Origin: Schistosoma haematobium
Taxonomy: Eukaryota; Platyhelminthes; Trematoda; Strigeidida; Schistosomatidae
Length of the DNA stretch: 64,000 nt
Assembly (NCBI RefSeq): GCF_000699445.3
Contig: NC_067198.1
Span: 28,871,536 to 28,935,535 of the forward strand
Direction of reading: 5' to 3'
Position 1 is the first letter of the stretch; each line of letters opens with the position of its first letter. Positions 23,533 through 33,800 of this stretch are shown piece by piece. Under the pieces are notes generated by a model. The model saw only the letters and a program-made list of their open reading frames with translations, did not search any database and was not told the DNA's origin. The position numbers and the translations under genes are program-made.

Positions 23533-23840
23533 TGTAGCGGTAAATAAATTCTGTAGGTCTTCGACATTGGATGCTGACCATATGTTTTAATGGACGTACC
23601 TAGCTGAAGGCACTCGGTCATGCATCCGCACCAGATCACGAGTGGGAACGCCGTGCTCAACATCTACTGCAATCGCTAGCCAGATTAGATCAGACGATTC
23701 TCGATATATTGATATCACATTAAATATATCCTCCAATCTCCTCGATCCTGTCTTTTGATTTCTCTTGGTGGGTACGAGTTATATTACAAGGTGTTACTGG
23801 TTAAAGAGTTGTCAAACATTGAATACCCGTGACATCTTCA
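23533..23840 (+). repeat. 5' LTR of Gypsy element
   Basis: 308 bp, TG...CA. It differs from the 3' LTR at four positions by eye (G/T in GACGTACC, A/G in GGCACTCG, T/C in CTTTTGATT, T/A in CCCGTGAC). The target-site copy TAGG precedes it. Confidence 0.95.
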
Positions 23841-23841
23841 T

Positions 23842-24472
23842 TGGTGAGACCGACGCAGTAGTCAAGGCACTGCCGCGCAAATTCAACAGGTACGTAACAC
23901 CTAGTATGTTTACTAGTGATGTTGCTGGAACATACGAAACGCTGAAACGTTCTATTCTTAAACGCGGAGACCTAACCGATAGACAAAGGTTAGACCAACT
24001 CCTTTATAGCATCGACCTGCAACACGGTTCTGCGACGGACATGTTGCAAAGGATGAAAGAGGTTATAGGCCTAAGAACTTTCGACAAAGGTCTATTCAAA
24101 CAACTTTTCTTGTCCAAACTTCCTCAACAGGTGCAAGCTGTGCTTATCTCGTTCCACAACAACGCCTTAGACGAGCTAGCTGCATCTGTCGACCGCATTT
24201 TAGAAATAAAAAAATCTAATACCGAGGTTATTTCAGTCAAAGAAAAGCCTCAAAAGACTGAGAATGACATAAGAGACTTATGTCATACACTTATATGTTA
24301 TCTTAATTTTCGTAACGACCGTGAGCGGTCACACACCCCACGTAGAAGCACTTCATGCATGCGATCTGTCTCTAGACCACGAGAGACGGATAACCCCGAC
24401 TGGTGCTGGTATCACAACCAACATGGAAAGTCTTCCAGAAATTGCAGAAAACCCTGCAATTTTTCCAGCTAA
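23842..24472 (+). pseudogene. gag: Gypsy gag, N-terminally deleted
   Basis: The open frame enters directly from the LTR and the primer-binding site, so its apparent start codon lies inside the LTR and is not real. The protein begins in the middle of the capsid region (AVVKALPRKFNRYVT, then YETLKRSILKR and QRLDQLL). It ends with a CHCC-type knuckle, CWYHNQHGKSSRNCRKPC, which is characteristic of CsRn1-clade Gag. Relatives have a leader and roughly 50-70 more N-terminal residues, so a deletion has fused the priming site to gag. Pol overlaps it in the +1 frame. Confidence 0.85.
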
Positions 24473-25271
24473 CTGTCTTGAAAAACAACTCGGGAAACTT
24501 CCAAACCGGTACACGTTAACGGCAACCGTAGCAGGCGAACATAGCCGTCTGTTATTCGTCACAGATGTGACAACGAGAGTTCGCTACCTCGTCGACACTG
24601 GCGCAGAAGTAAGCGTTCTCCCAGCGAATTCCAACGACCGGCTTAACGAACCTGCTCTAAGCTTACAGGTGGCAAACGGGAAACCTATCGCTACGTATGG
24701 CAAAAGGTACGTTTACCTTAACGTGGGTTTACGCAAACCCATTCACTGGATCTTCGTTGTTGCAGATGTTTCTATGCCAATCATTGGTATGGACCTTCTA
24801 CAACACCATAATCTAATCATCGATACGCGTAAACGGAGGCTAGTAGACGGAAACACTAATTTGTCCGTTTGCGTAACTTCGTTTTCTGGTTGCAGATTAT
24901 CCCCAGTCACATTTAAGCATACGATAGGCCCACTTTATCAACCACTACTCGATAAGTATCCTGGGATACACCAAACGCAACCAAAACTACCGTGTGTAAC
25001 CAGCAACATTACACATCACATCACGACTACAGGACCACCTGTACTCTCTAAAGCACGACGACTAGCTCCTGAAAAGCTAAGGTTGGCGAAAAACGAGTTT
25101 GACCACATGATAGACTTGGGAATCATACGACCGTCAAATAGCCCATATGCATCTCCGTTGCACATGGTCCCTAAAAGGGACAGGAACGATTGGCGTCCAA
25201 CTGGTGACTATCGACGACTGAATGCAAAACCATTCCCGATCGCTACCTGTTGCCTCACATTCACGATTTGA
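24321..25271 (+). pseudogene. pol: Gypsy pol, part 1: protease and start of RT
   Basis: The frame overlaps the gag end by about 150 nt. It holds the aspartic protease active site YLVDTGAEVSVLP (near 24585) and the flap/second-loop region PIIGMDLL. The RT N-terminus follows: LRLAKNEFDHMIDLGIIRPSNSPYASPLHMV with the W-R-P-T-G-D-Y-R-R-L-N-A box. The frame breaks at about 25230, where one base is missing relative to the expected A-x-T-I-P-D-R-Y; the next open frame continues the RT. Confidence 0.9.
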
Positions 25272-26480
25272 CAGCTACCTTGAAAGGTACAACTGTCTTT
25301 CCGAAAATCAACTTGGTTAAAGCGTATAACCAAATCCCTATGGCTACTGAAGATATTCCGAAAACAGCTATCAAAACTCCCTTCGGACTCTACGAATTTT
25401 TGCGAATGCCTTTCGGTCTAAGAAACGCTGCACAAACATTTCAAAGGTTTATAGACAACGTTTATCGAATTCTCAACTTCGTACATGCGTATGTTGACGA
25501 CTGTCTAATAGTAAGTCCGGACAAAGAACCGCAACTCCAGCATCTGGATCTTGTTTTCGATCGACTACAAAAACATGGCATTACTGTAAACATTCAGAAA
25601 TGCCAAATCGGAAGTGACTCATTAGACTTCCTAGGACACAAGACGCAAGACATTCGACTCCTTAGAGCCAAAGTGGCGGCAATTCTGGATTACCCAGAAC
25701 CGACCACCGTCAAGCAATTACGAACGTTTAACGGCCTTGTAAGTTTCTATAGACGATTCGTATCTAAATGCGCTTTACTCATGAAACCTCTAATCCACCA
25801 ACTTCGTGGAAACGCGAAATCCATTAATTTGGACGGCACCGCACGAAAAGCACTCCCCACACTTAAGGAACTTATCGCTAAAGCGACAATGCTTACACAC
25901 CAGGACACCCGAGCATCCATTAGTATCGCAGTAGACGCATCCGACTCAGCAATCGGTGGAGTCTTACAACAATGGGTTAACAACTCCTGGCAACCATTGG
26001 CATTTTTCTCTAGAAGGTTGCTAGACACCGAATCCAGGTACAGCACATTCGGTAGGGAACTCCTAGCTATGTATTGTGCTGTACGGCATTTTCAACACTA
26101 CATCGAAGGTCGTGAATTCACTCTTTTCACGGACCATAAACCGCTCACTTTCTCGTTAAGCTCTCCTTCTGACAAGTACTCTCCCCGTGAGTCTCGACAA
26201 CTGGACTACATTTCGCACTTTACTTCAGATATTCAACATATTTCTGGAGCAAACAATGTAGTTGCAGACGCCTTATCTCGCATAACTTCCTTGAACAGTT
26301 TCCAAGGCATCGACCTTCTTAAACTCGCCGAGCTTCAAAAAGAAGACACTGATCTTCAGCACGAGTTATCGACCACGACCCTCAAGTTACGTATCAAACA
26401 GATGGGAACGGGTAAGGAAACCTTACTTTGTGACACATCTGGAGGTAGGGATCGCCCAATCGTGCCAACACATTGTTTTC
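25235..26480 (+). pseudogene. pol: Gypsy pol, part 2: RT catalytic core and RNase H
   Basis: RT resumes as IPDRYLLPHIHDL. FPKINLVKAYNQIPM is motif A, with Asn in place of the catalytic Asp of F-x-K-I-D-L. Then come LYEFLRMPFGLRNAAQTFQRF (motif B region) and AYVDDCLIVS (motif C). The thumb and connection lead to RNase H: IAVDASDSAIGGVL, RELLAMYCAVRHF and FTDHKPL supply the D-E-D residues, and DIQHISGANNVVADALSR ends the domain. The frame breaks near 26470 before the integrase. The D-to-N change in motif A would by itself abolish RT activity. Confidence 0.92.
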
Positions 26481-27632
26481 AATACGTTGCACAAACTTTC
26501 TCATCCAGGCGTTCGTGCAACCATAAAGCTCATAGCAGAACGGTTCTGCTGGCCTGGCATGATTAAAGACGTGAGGGAGTGGGCACGCTCCTATGTAAGC
26601 TGCCAAAAATCTAAGGTTATCAGACACAATAAATGTCCCTTAGGCTCATTTGAAACTACCGATGTTCGTCTCGACCATGTTCATCTGGATTTGGTAGGAC
26701 CTTTACCAGATTCAAATGGATACTCTTATCTCTTAACATGCGTAGCCCGTTCACTCGATGGCCAGAGGCAGTACCTATCAAGGACATTACTGCTGAAACA
26801 GTGGCCCGCGCCTTCGTCGAGTGATGGGTAGCAGACTTCGGTTGCCCTTCAACCATCACTACAGACCGCGGACGTCAGATTGAATCTGAACTTTTCCGTC
26901 ATCTGACCACACTGTTAGGAATCACTCGCTTCCCAACGACCGCCTACCGCCCACAGGTAAACGGGTTGGTAGAACGTTTTCGCCAACAACTAAAGGCTTC
27001 ACTATCAGCTGAAAACGTTTCACAGTGGACCGATGCTCTTCCACTCGTCTTACTAGGTATTCACAATGCAGTGAAAGCTGACATTGGATACACTACGGCT
27101 CAACTCGTTTATGGAACGACACTTCAACTTCCAGGAGAATTCATGGATCCCTCATCCTCTTCAATGAGCATGGATCTAGCCTCTACATGAACAGGTTTAC
27201 AAACGCAATGCGTTCAGTTAAACCTGCTTCCACTCGACCTCAATCAACTGATGTTTTCGTTCAACCTGACTTACGATATAGTACACACATCTTCGTACGT
27301 CGAGGCTCGCGTCGACAACCTTTCGAATCAGCATACGAAAGACCTTTCAAAGCTCTTCAAAACGAACTTAAGATTATATAATCGATAGGAACGGAACCAA
27401 CGATAGCATCAGCATCGATCGCCTTAAAGCAGCGTATTTAGAAGGAAGTCCTATCTACGTCGATTTTCCTTCGGTACAATCGAACGACACGGCTCTTACA
27501 CTTATAATACCTCATCCGACAACCAACACACACGATGATACTTCGACAGTATCTGAAAATAAACTTAAAACAACGCGTTCTGGAAGGAGAGTAAGATTTC
27601 CAGAACATCTAAACGACTATTGCACGTAAGAC
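26430..27632 (+). pseudogene. pol: Gypsy pol, part 3: integrase and C-terminal tail
   Basis: The HHCC zinc-binding domain (HKLSHPGVRATIKL ... CQKSK) starts near 26485. The first catalytic Asp lies in HVHLDLVGPLP. A frameshift near 26750 moves to FTRWPEAVPIKDI, and an in-frame TGA follows at 26822. The second Asp is in TTDRGRQIESE and the Glu in VNGLVERFRQQLKAS. Two more shifts (about 27185 and 27375) precede the tail, which has SISIDRLKAAYLEG and RSGRRVRFPEHL, a common end for this clade. It ends at a TAA at 27627-27629. Confidence 0.9.
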
Positions 27633-28130
27633 ACTAGTTAACATTTTGTTTCATCTCGATTTTCCATGGTATAATATAATATAAAAAAATCAATTTTTAA
27701 TATGCTTATATTTATATATATTCATTATTTGGCTAATACGTATAGTAAAAAATTTTTTAAGAAATAAAAACAAAAAACATTTTGTAAAAATCGCTTTTTC
27801 GTTATTTATGCTTTTTCGCCCATTTTGTGTCTTAAAGCGCGTACGAGTTTATTTCGACATGCACTTACTCATTCTTGTTTTCTTTTCCAGGGCGACTGGA
27901 AAAGACGATAAAAAGAACTATGAGGTTTACGAGGAACCAAAATTTTGATTGTGCATTATTTTCTTACTATATCGTATTTCATGATCCCTTATAGTGAGAA
28001 AAGACGACCAGATGCTGCTAAACCTAGCAAGCTATCAGAAGAGTGTTTACAAACGACAAAACTCGTTGGGTTTAAACTTCTGGCTGGCCACGTCTTAGGG
28101 TCATCACTGCCCCACTAGGGGGGAGTGACC
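27633..28130 (+). other. Gypsy 3' untranslated region and polypurine tract
   Basis: Non-coding spacer between the end of pol and the 3' LTR. It contains an AT-rich run (27680-27760) and ends with CACTAGGGGGGAGTGACC immediately before the LTR; the G/A-rich part should be the plus-strand primer. Confidence 0.7.
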
Positions 28131-28438
28131 TGTAGCGGTAAATAAATTCTGTAGGTCTTCGACATTGGATGCTGACCATATGTTTTAATGGACTTACCTA
28201 GCTGAAGGCGCTCGGTCATGCATCCGCACCAGATCACGAGTGGGAACGCCGTGCTCAACATCTACTGCAATCGCTAGCCAGATTAGATCAGACGATTCTC
28301 GATATATTGATATCACATTAAATATATCCTCCAATCTCCTCGATCCTGTCTTTCGATTTCTCTTGGTGGGTACGAGTTATATTACAAGGTGTTACTGGTT
28401 AAAGAGTTGTCAAACATTGAATACCCGAGACATCTTCA
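28131..28438 (+). repeat. 3' LTR of Gypsy element
   Basis: 308 bp, ends CTTCA, followed by the target duplication TAGG at 28439-28442. The 71-codon frame starting at 28240 is LTR translation only. Confidence 0.95.
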
Positions 28439-28442
28439 TAGG

Positions 28443-29000
28443 GGATGTAGCCTAGGCAAAAGCAACTCTTCACTTTATGCGAAAACACCTTGGTGCCATC
28501 ACCCCAGAGTTGTTCACAACGCTGTCTAAAACTTACGCGCGTCCGCGTTTGGAAGTTCACAATGTTGCCGCACCAATCTCTTCAAAAAATATAAATCTCT
28601 TAGATCGCGCACAGAGATGGGCAACTAAGTTGTTGATAGGATTACAGAATAAACCGTAAGAAGACAGGTCCCAACTCGTGGGATTATTCTGAGCTGCTGG
28701 AGGATGGGAAGTGATCTGATATTGGCAGGCAACATATGACGTACTTGAAGTCACACCAACACGAACATTCTACCAAAATGACACTACCATACTCGTCGAG
28801 ACAACCCTAGGCAGATAAATAGCGAAAACCGAGGTACGATACAATTTTCTCCCATCAAGAGGGCACACTTGGAAGGCCTTCCAGTCTAACTGACCACATC
28901 CCTCTCAGCAGAAAGCCTTTAGAGGAGATTTGATATATTTAAAGACATCTGGTTAAGTGCATGTTATATTACTTTACACATAAGGGACTCCAACAATCAC
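28443..29000 (+). mobile_element. Degenerate LINE, C-terminal part, 3' of Gypsy insertion
   Basis: The + strand frame 28477-28659 gives MRKHLGAITPELFTTLSK, then YARPRLEVHN and LLDRAQRWATKLL. This is the post-RT region common in CR1/RTE-like elements (LG.I..F....YVRP.LEY...W, then E.VQRRATKL). It is probably the continuation of the LINE at 22036-23532, since the Gypsy TSD falls between them. Decay beyond 28700 blurs the end. Confidence 0.72.
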
Positions 29001-29886
29001 ACGACTAACGACGGTTTAACTAATGTAATTTAAGTAGTGCGTTTGACATATACACGCTTCCCCACATCCTTCATTCTAGAGAAAGGATCCAGCCGCTTAA
29101 ATTTCACTTGATATCAACCTACTCATTGTAGAGGAGGATTGGAAAACAGTCTAAAGTAATAATTCACTTGTCGGCTAAATACTTCAGCATGGAGTTCAGT
29201 AGCATATCTCACTCTTGACTAATTAATAGACCTCTGAATTCGAGATAGTAGGTCAAATGAGTGACAAACTTGAAGACTTTTTATTAAGTGAAGTCAGAGC
29301 GAGAGAGAATGGGATACTGTCTAGATTTGATTCAGCGAAATTGATTTAGATAACCCAGTCAAATAGTCTCTAAATTCGGTTTCGAAGAATAATTGTAGTA
29401 AAATTTACTAATGAATAACGTAATAGGTAATGTTCACCAGTAGATCATCAACGAAACACCATTCCAGCAAGTTCATGAACAAAGAGGCAATGGCAGCAAT
29501 CTCAAGTCGTAACACAAAAACAATTACTAATTAAGCTACTGTAAGTACTGTCAACTTTTCACTGTTATCGTCAATTCACAAATACTTCAAATACTTTGGC
29601 AAAATTAGATTTCAGACTTTGTATCCAATCCACCTCAAAAATTATACAAGATACATTGATCAAGCGGCAGGCCAGTTCCTTATTGAAGCTGATGACATCA
29701 AGCATATTCAATGTGTGGGTATTAGGTTGATTACACGTCTTACTAAATTCTTGTAAGATGAAAAATTAAAACGCTGAAATGTTATCGCAATATCTTATTG
29801 CAAAAAGTGTGATCATCTCATATCGCAGCTTATTCTAAAAGCTCGAAAATTATTACTTTCTTTCTCTGCCAAATTTAGGCGTGAAA
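29001..29886. other. Intergenic DNA, nothing recognised
   Basis: No gene or named repeat is evident. The sequence may include further decayed LINE 3' material. Confidence 0.45.
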
Positions 29887-30125
29887 CAAGTAACACGTTT
29901 TTGGTGGAGTTTTGTTCTCTGAGCTGGATGGTTTGGTCGTGGAGCTTTCATCGTTCTTCTGAACGACATCATCACCACAAACTTCTATCTGAAGTTTGTG
30001 GTGATGATGTCGTTCAGAAGAACGATGAAAGCTCCACGACCAAACCATCCAGCTCAGAGAACAAAACTCCACCAAAATCATCCACCTGAGCTACAAATCT
30101 TCTCCACCATCTCAAGTAACACGTT
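29887..30125. repeat. Perfect 87-bp hairpin flanked by 13-bp direct repeats
   Basis: 29899-29985 is the exact reverse complement of 29991-30077, with a 5-nt loop (TATCT). Nearly the same peptide can be read from either strand. The unit lies between two copies of CAAGTAACACGTT (29887-29899 and 30113-30125), which look like a target site duplication around a 213-bp insert. The open frames on both strands are a consequence of the palindrome. Confidence 0.9.
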
Positions 30126-30761
30126 CGAAACCTTACACTATCAACTTCTTATTTCGAATACCAGAGTACCTTAATACCAGTCACTTGTCATCTCTGATTC
30201 TTATAAATTGCTTTCCTTGTTAAATATGAGTATATTCTAAGTGCTTATTGAGTCGCCGGCCCACTTTTCCTCCTGTTCTTTTCTCCTCCAGATAATCGCA
30301 ATTACTGCTATTATTACTCCCCCAGCACACAGGGTAACTTCAGCTTAGACGCCACCCTAATAAAGGTTGAACTTCACAGATAAATATTCCAACTATTGAT
30401 TGCTTCACAGGGTCTCCTCAAATATAATGTTATTGAGGGTAATGCAATGTTTTGTGCGTCTTCTATCTGACCTAGAAAAAAGGCGCACGTGTCGAAAATG
30501 TCGCAAGTTGTTTAGCGAAGTATATACACTATTTTGTCCTTCAGTTGGTGCGTTCATACTTAGTGCCATCTTACAAGCTGTACGAATTTATTTTTTTGTA
30601 GACTTCGTGATTGGTTGGGCACATTCTCTTCGTCTACTATACATTTTGGTGTTTTATTTCACCTGTACAGTCAAATTAGTTGCACGTAAATCCATCAGCA
30701 GACTTGATTCCTGAGTTAATTTATGTCGCTCTTCTACCAATTTCTGCCTTCAGATGTGCTT
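30126..30761 (+). promoter_or_regulatory. Upstream region of SCAP (putative promoter and 5' UTR)
   Basis: Immediately upstream of the SCAP start codon. No TATA box is obvious at a usual distance. An AG at 30752-30753 after a pyrimidine-rich stretch could be a 5' UTR or trans-splice acceptor; schistosome mRNAs often receive a spliced leader, but the sequence cannot show that here. The 104-codon frame at 30400-30714 has no recognisable motif and I do not treat it as a gene. Confidence 0.3.
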
Positions 30762-30874
30762 ATGGAGAGGTTTAAACTTAAAATTTCCCGAGTGTATTAC
30801 AACCATGGGCTATTCATTTCTTCACACCCAGCACCTGTTATCACAACTGTTTGCATCCTTATGATATTTCTTTG
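30762..30874 (+). CDS. SCAP: SCAP exon 1: start and first membrane helix
   Basis: It encodes [16 protein letters not shown] and a hydrophobic helix, aligning with human MTLTERLREKISRAFYNHG. The ATG at 30762 gives nearly the human length; an in-frame ATG at 30723 would add 13 residues. The exon ends in phase 2 at CTTTG|GTATGT. Confidence 0.88.
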
Positions 30875-33800
30875 GTATGTTTGGCTTTGTTTAATAAGCT
30901 TAGCTATCCTTTGACCCAGCTCCCACTTGTGAAAGAAGTGCCAATTCATCGTGCAGTTGTTCGTGACGATGAATTTCAGTCGTTCAAAGATTCACGTTAT
31001 GTTTTCGTAAGTCAGGATGTTGTCTTTCTAGTGTTCAGAGAGTTAAATTAGGGTTTACCTTTTTTCGGTTTTTTTTTATTTTTTCGGGACAAAAACATCA
31101 ACTAGTGTAGCATGTAGAGCCATTTTCAGTTCGTCGGTTTTCACCAGCCACTTAAGACCGCAGTCATATTGAAATGACGTGATAACAAACAACAGTAGTT
31201 GACTGAGAATACGGTTTTAAGTCTGTCTCAAAGTTTTGTTCTACCCGAAATCCTCCCTTTTGTCCCCGTAGTTGTTAGCCTGTATGTACGAAACTGTCTG
31301 GAATTTAGGATAACTTGGTGTTTGTAGGCAAATTGCAAATCATGAGGTCCTAAGACGTTCCTTTTGTTCCTGGATAAACCTTGAGTACGGAACATCATGA
31401 TTTTCACTTACCTCAGCTGTTCTCGATTGTTTGTGATCTATGTGTTATGTCTTTTAATGACTTTCATTATTACAGTCTCTAGAAATATGTCAACTTTCAT
31501 CTATCTTGTCTTTATGAATGGGCAAGAGATTTTTCCGTGTCTTTAGGAAAATCTATTTTCCTTGTTTTCCTGAGGTTTTCCCATGTTTCTCCAAAAGTCT
31601 TAAGTTGACATGTTATTTTCCCCTCAGTTCGAATTAAAAAATCAAAACGTTATATGTTTGTTTTAATTCTCGTTCTAGACTCCATTGACATTGATTTGCA
31701 TGTCAATAAAACATACACCACTAATAGGCACATGGTTTCTTAGCTAACATCGTTTCCACGCAAACTGGTTAAGGTTTTCATCTTGCTGTTTAGATCTCTC
31801 TTGGTTTACCACTCGTGTGTTAAAACCCTGTTTGTTCGTCGACTGTATGTATGATTATTATTAAACCAACATATTTATCCAAATTTACCCTGCGTTTCGG
31901 TCAGTTAGTTATACGTAACGTAAAACCTTATTTTTATTCAATACGAACTGAGTGAGTGACTGGTCTGATGAGTCGTTCTGAGTTAATTACCTGTTTTTAA
32001 GTACTCTTTTTACTTGTCGGAGTTACAACATATATTCCTGCGATTCAGACTTTAATTATATTCTTTATGTAAAATATCCTTTCCGTGCTTTTGGAACACA
32101 TTACATCAAGTTTATTGTAGTGTTTATTTTTATGTTTCCCTGTAAAAAACAGACCCATGATGACGAGAACAAAAGTCTTGGTTATATGCTTCAAATAGTC
32201 ATTCATTCAAAAATAATTACAAGGGCTCCGAAGTGTCATATCAACCATGAAACTATTGTCCACTTACTTCAGCAGAGCAATGAAATAGTCGAGCTTGTTC
32301 ACCAATTCAAAAGTTCTGGAGATGGGAATACACCAGGAGGACAAACTTTTGATGACATCTGCTTTCAGGTATATTCCACAATACTGAAATATCTACCTTA
32401 TCATTGTAATAATGCGGGCTGTTCATAGCTTCGTTCAAATATGATTAGTGTTAACTTAGGTAACTTTACTGGTACCCATGTCTAGTAAATCCCTAAACAT
32501 TTTTGTTTTAACTAGCTTCGTTGATGTAGACCAACTTTTTAATAAAAGTGATTTGTTCTGTAACCCATACCGCTACACTTAGCAGTCTTTCAAACTAGTT
32601 TTAACTTTCTTATGTTATAGGATCAGTAAACAGTTATTATATGGCCTATCTAGATTTTTTTTTGTCTGATAAACTCTTTTGGCCGTTAGTTTGTCTATGT
32701 TACTTCATTTAAAATTATTTTTCATCTATACTATTCCCTACTATCAATGACAAAAACATTTTCCAGATTTGAAGCTCCATTTACAAAGTTTATTTTTACA
32801 GTCGTAAGGTTGTTATGTTCTGTGGTCCGACTCAGTTACGATATACACTTCTTACGAATGACCATAACAACAATACAAATGAGAATACCGAAATTGATAA
32901 GAAAGTTGAAATGTCCAAATTTCAATCATGATCTATACACCACATGTATTAATACACTTATCACCTTTGTTCTGAATAACAACTTGTGAACTGAGACTCT
33001 TGGCCAGGAGATAATCGGCTTCCCCATAACTAGCCTTTTTTAAATTTTTCCCCTTCCGTTCGATCTTGGGACATAGTGCGAGCTGCCTAGTCTTTGTAAT
33101 ATCACGTAGTATTTCCAGGCTTGCCTAATCTATCAAAAGCAAAACTTGTGTTGCCGTTGGCTGTGATATTTTTCGATTTGTTGATCGTCAATTAATTTAC
33201 CTTTCATCTACAGGATCTGGCTCTTAAGGTAACTTTGAATTCTCAAGTGTTATGCATTATTTGGCCGGGTATCAAATCTGTTAGAGTTCCCTGATTCTTT
33301 TATTGTTTGATGTACCTGCTTGACTTCAGATCCAGATGCGTATATGGGTATATCATTTCAGACATCTGTTTACGTCCATACTTTGAATTATGTTAGTAAT
33401 TGTCATTCACTCACTTCTTCAAATTTAGTTGATCGTATGTTCAAAACAATATACAAAATACTACTCACAAATAATAATTTTTGTTATCTGTTTGTCGTGT
33501 ATTCTATTACGGTTGTCTTTCTGTTCCCTTATTTCATTGTTTTTCTTTAAGGTTGAAGATAGAGCAGTTAATGAAGTAGAGAATTCCGAAACAATAAAAA
33601 ACGTATTACCTACATTCGGGTGTCTCATGTTAGCTCCTAGTTTCTTATTGGTTGACCGTCTCGGTGTAATTCAGTCCCATCAACCCTCGGTCCTTTCACG
33701 CATAAAACTTGCAGCTTCAGGGAATCTACTAGATCTTTTATTTGGATTACCTTGGAAGACAACTGGATTGTCAAAATTGTCTAGGTGTAGTCGAGAACGG

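Larger units (their letters stand above)
23533..28438 (+). mobile_element. Gypsy LTR retrotransposon, CsRn1/Boudicca type, defective
   Basis: A full-span element of 4906 bp with two 308-bp LTRs (23533-23840 and 28131-28438, both TGTAGC...CTTCA) and a 4-bp TSD, TAGG (23529-23532 and 28439-28442). A primer-binding site one base after the 5' LTR (TGGTGAGACCGACG) resembles the complement of the tRNA-Trp 3' end, the primer known for the CsRn1 clade. A purine tract (AGGGGGGAG) lies just before the 3' LTR. Gag, protease, RT, RNase H and integrase follow in the usual order. The LTRs differ at only four sites by eye, so insertion is recent. Several frameshifts, a stop and a missing gag N-terminus make it non-autonomous. 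Confidence 0.95.

Noticed and set aside
23765..23841. Start codon of the gag frame
   Set aside because: It lies inside the 5' LTR and upstream of the primer-binding site, so it cannot be the natural gag start.
30400..30714. 104-codon frame just upstream of SCAP
   Set aside because: It resembles no SCAP N-terminus, is not in phase with exon 1, and human SCAP begins at a point equivalent to 30762.
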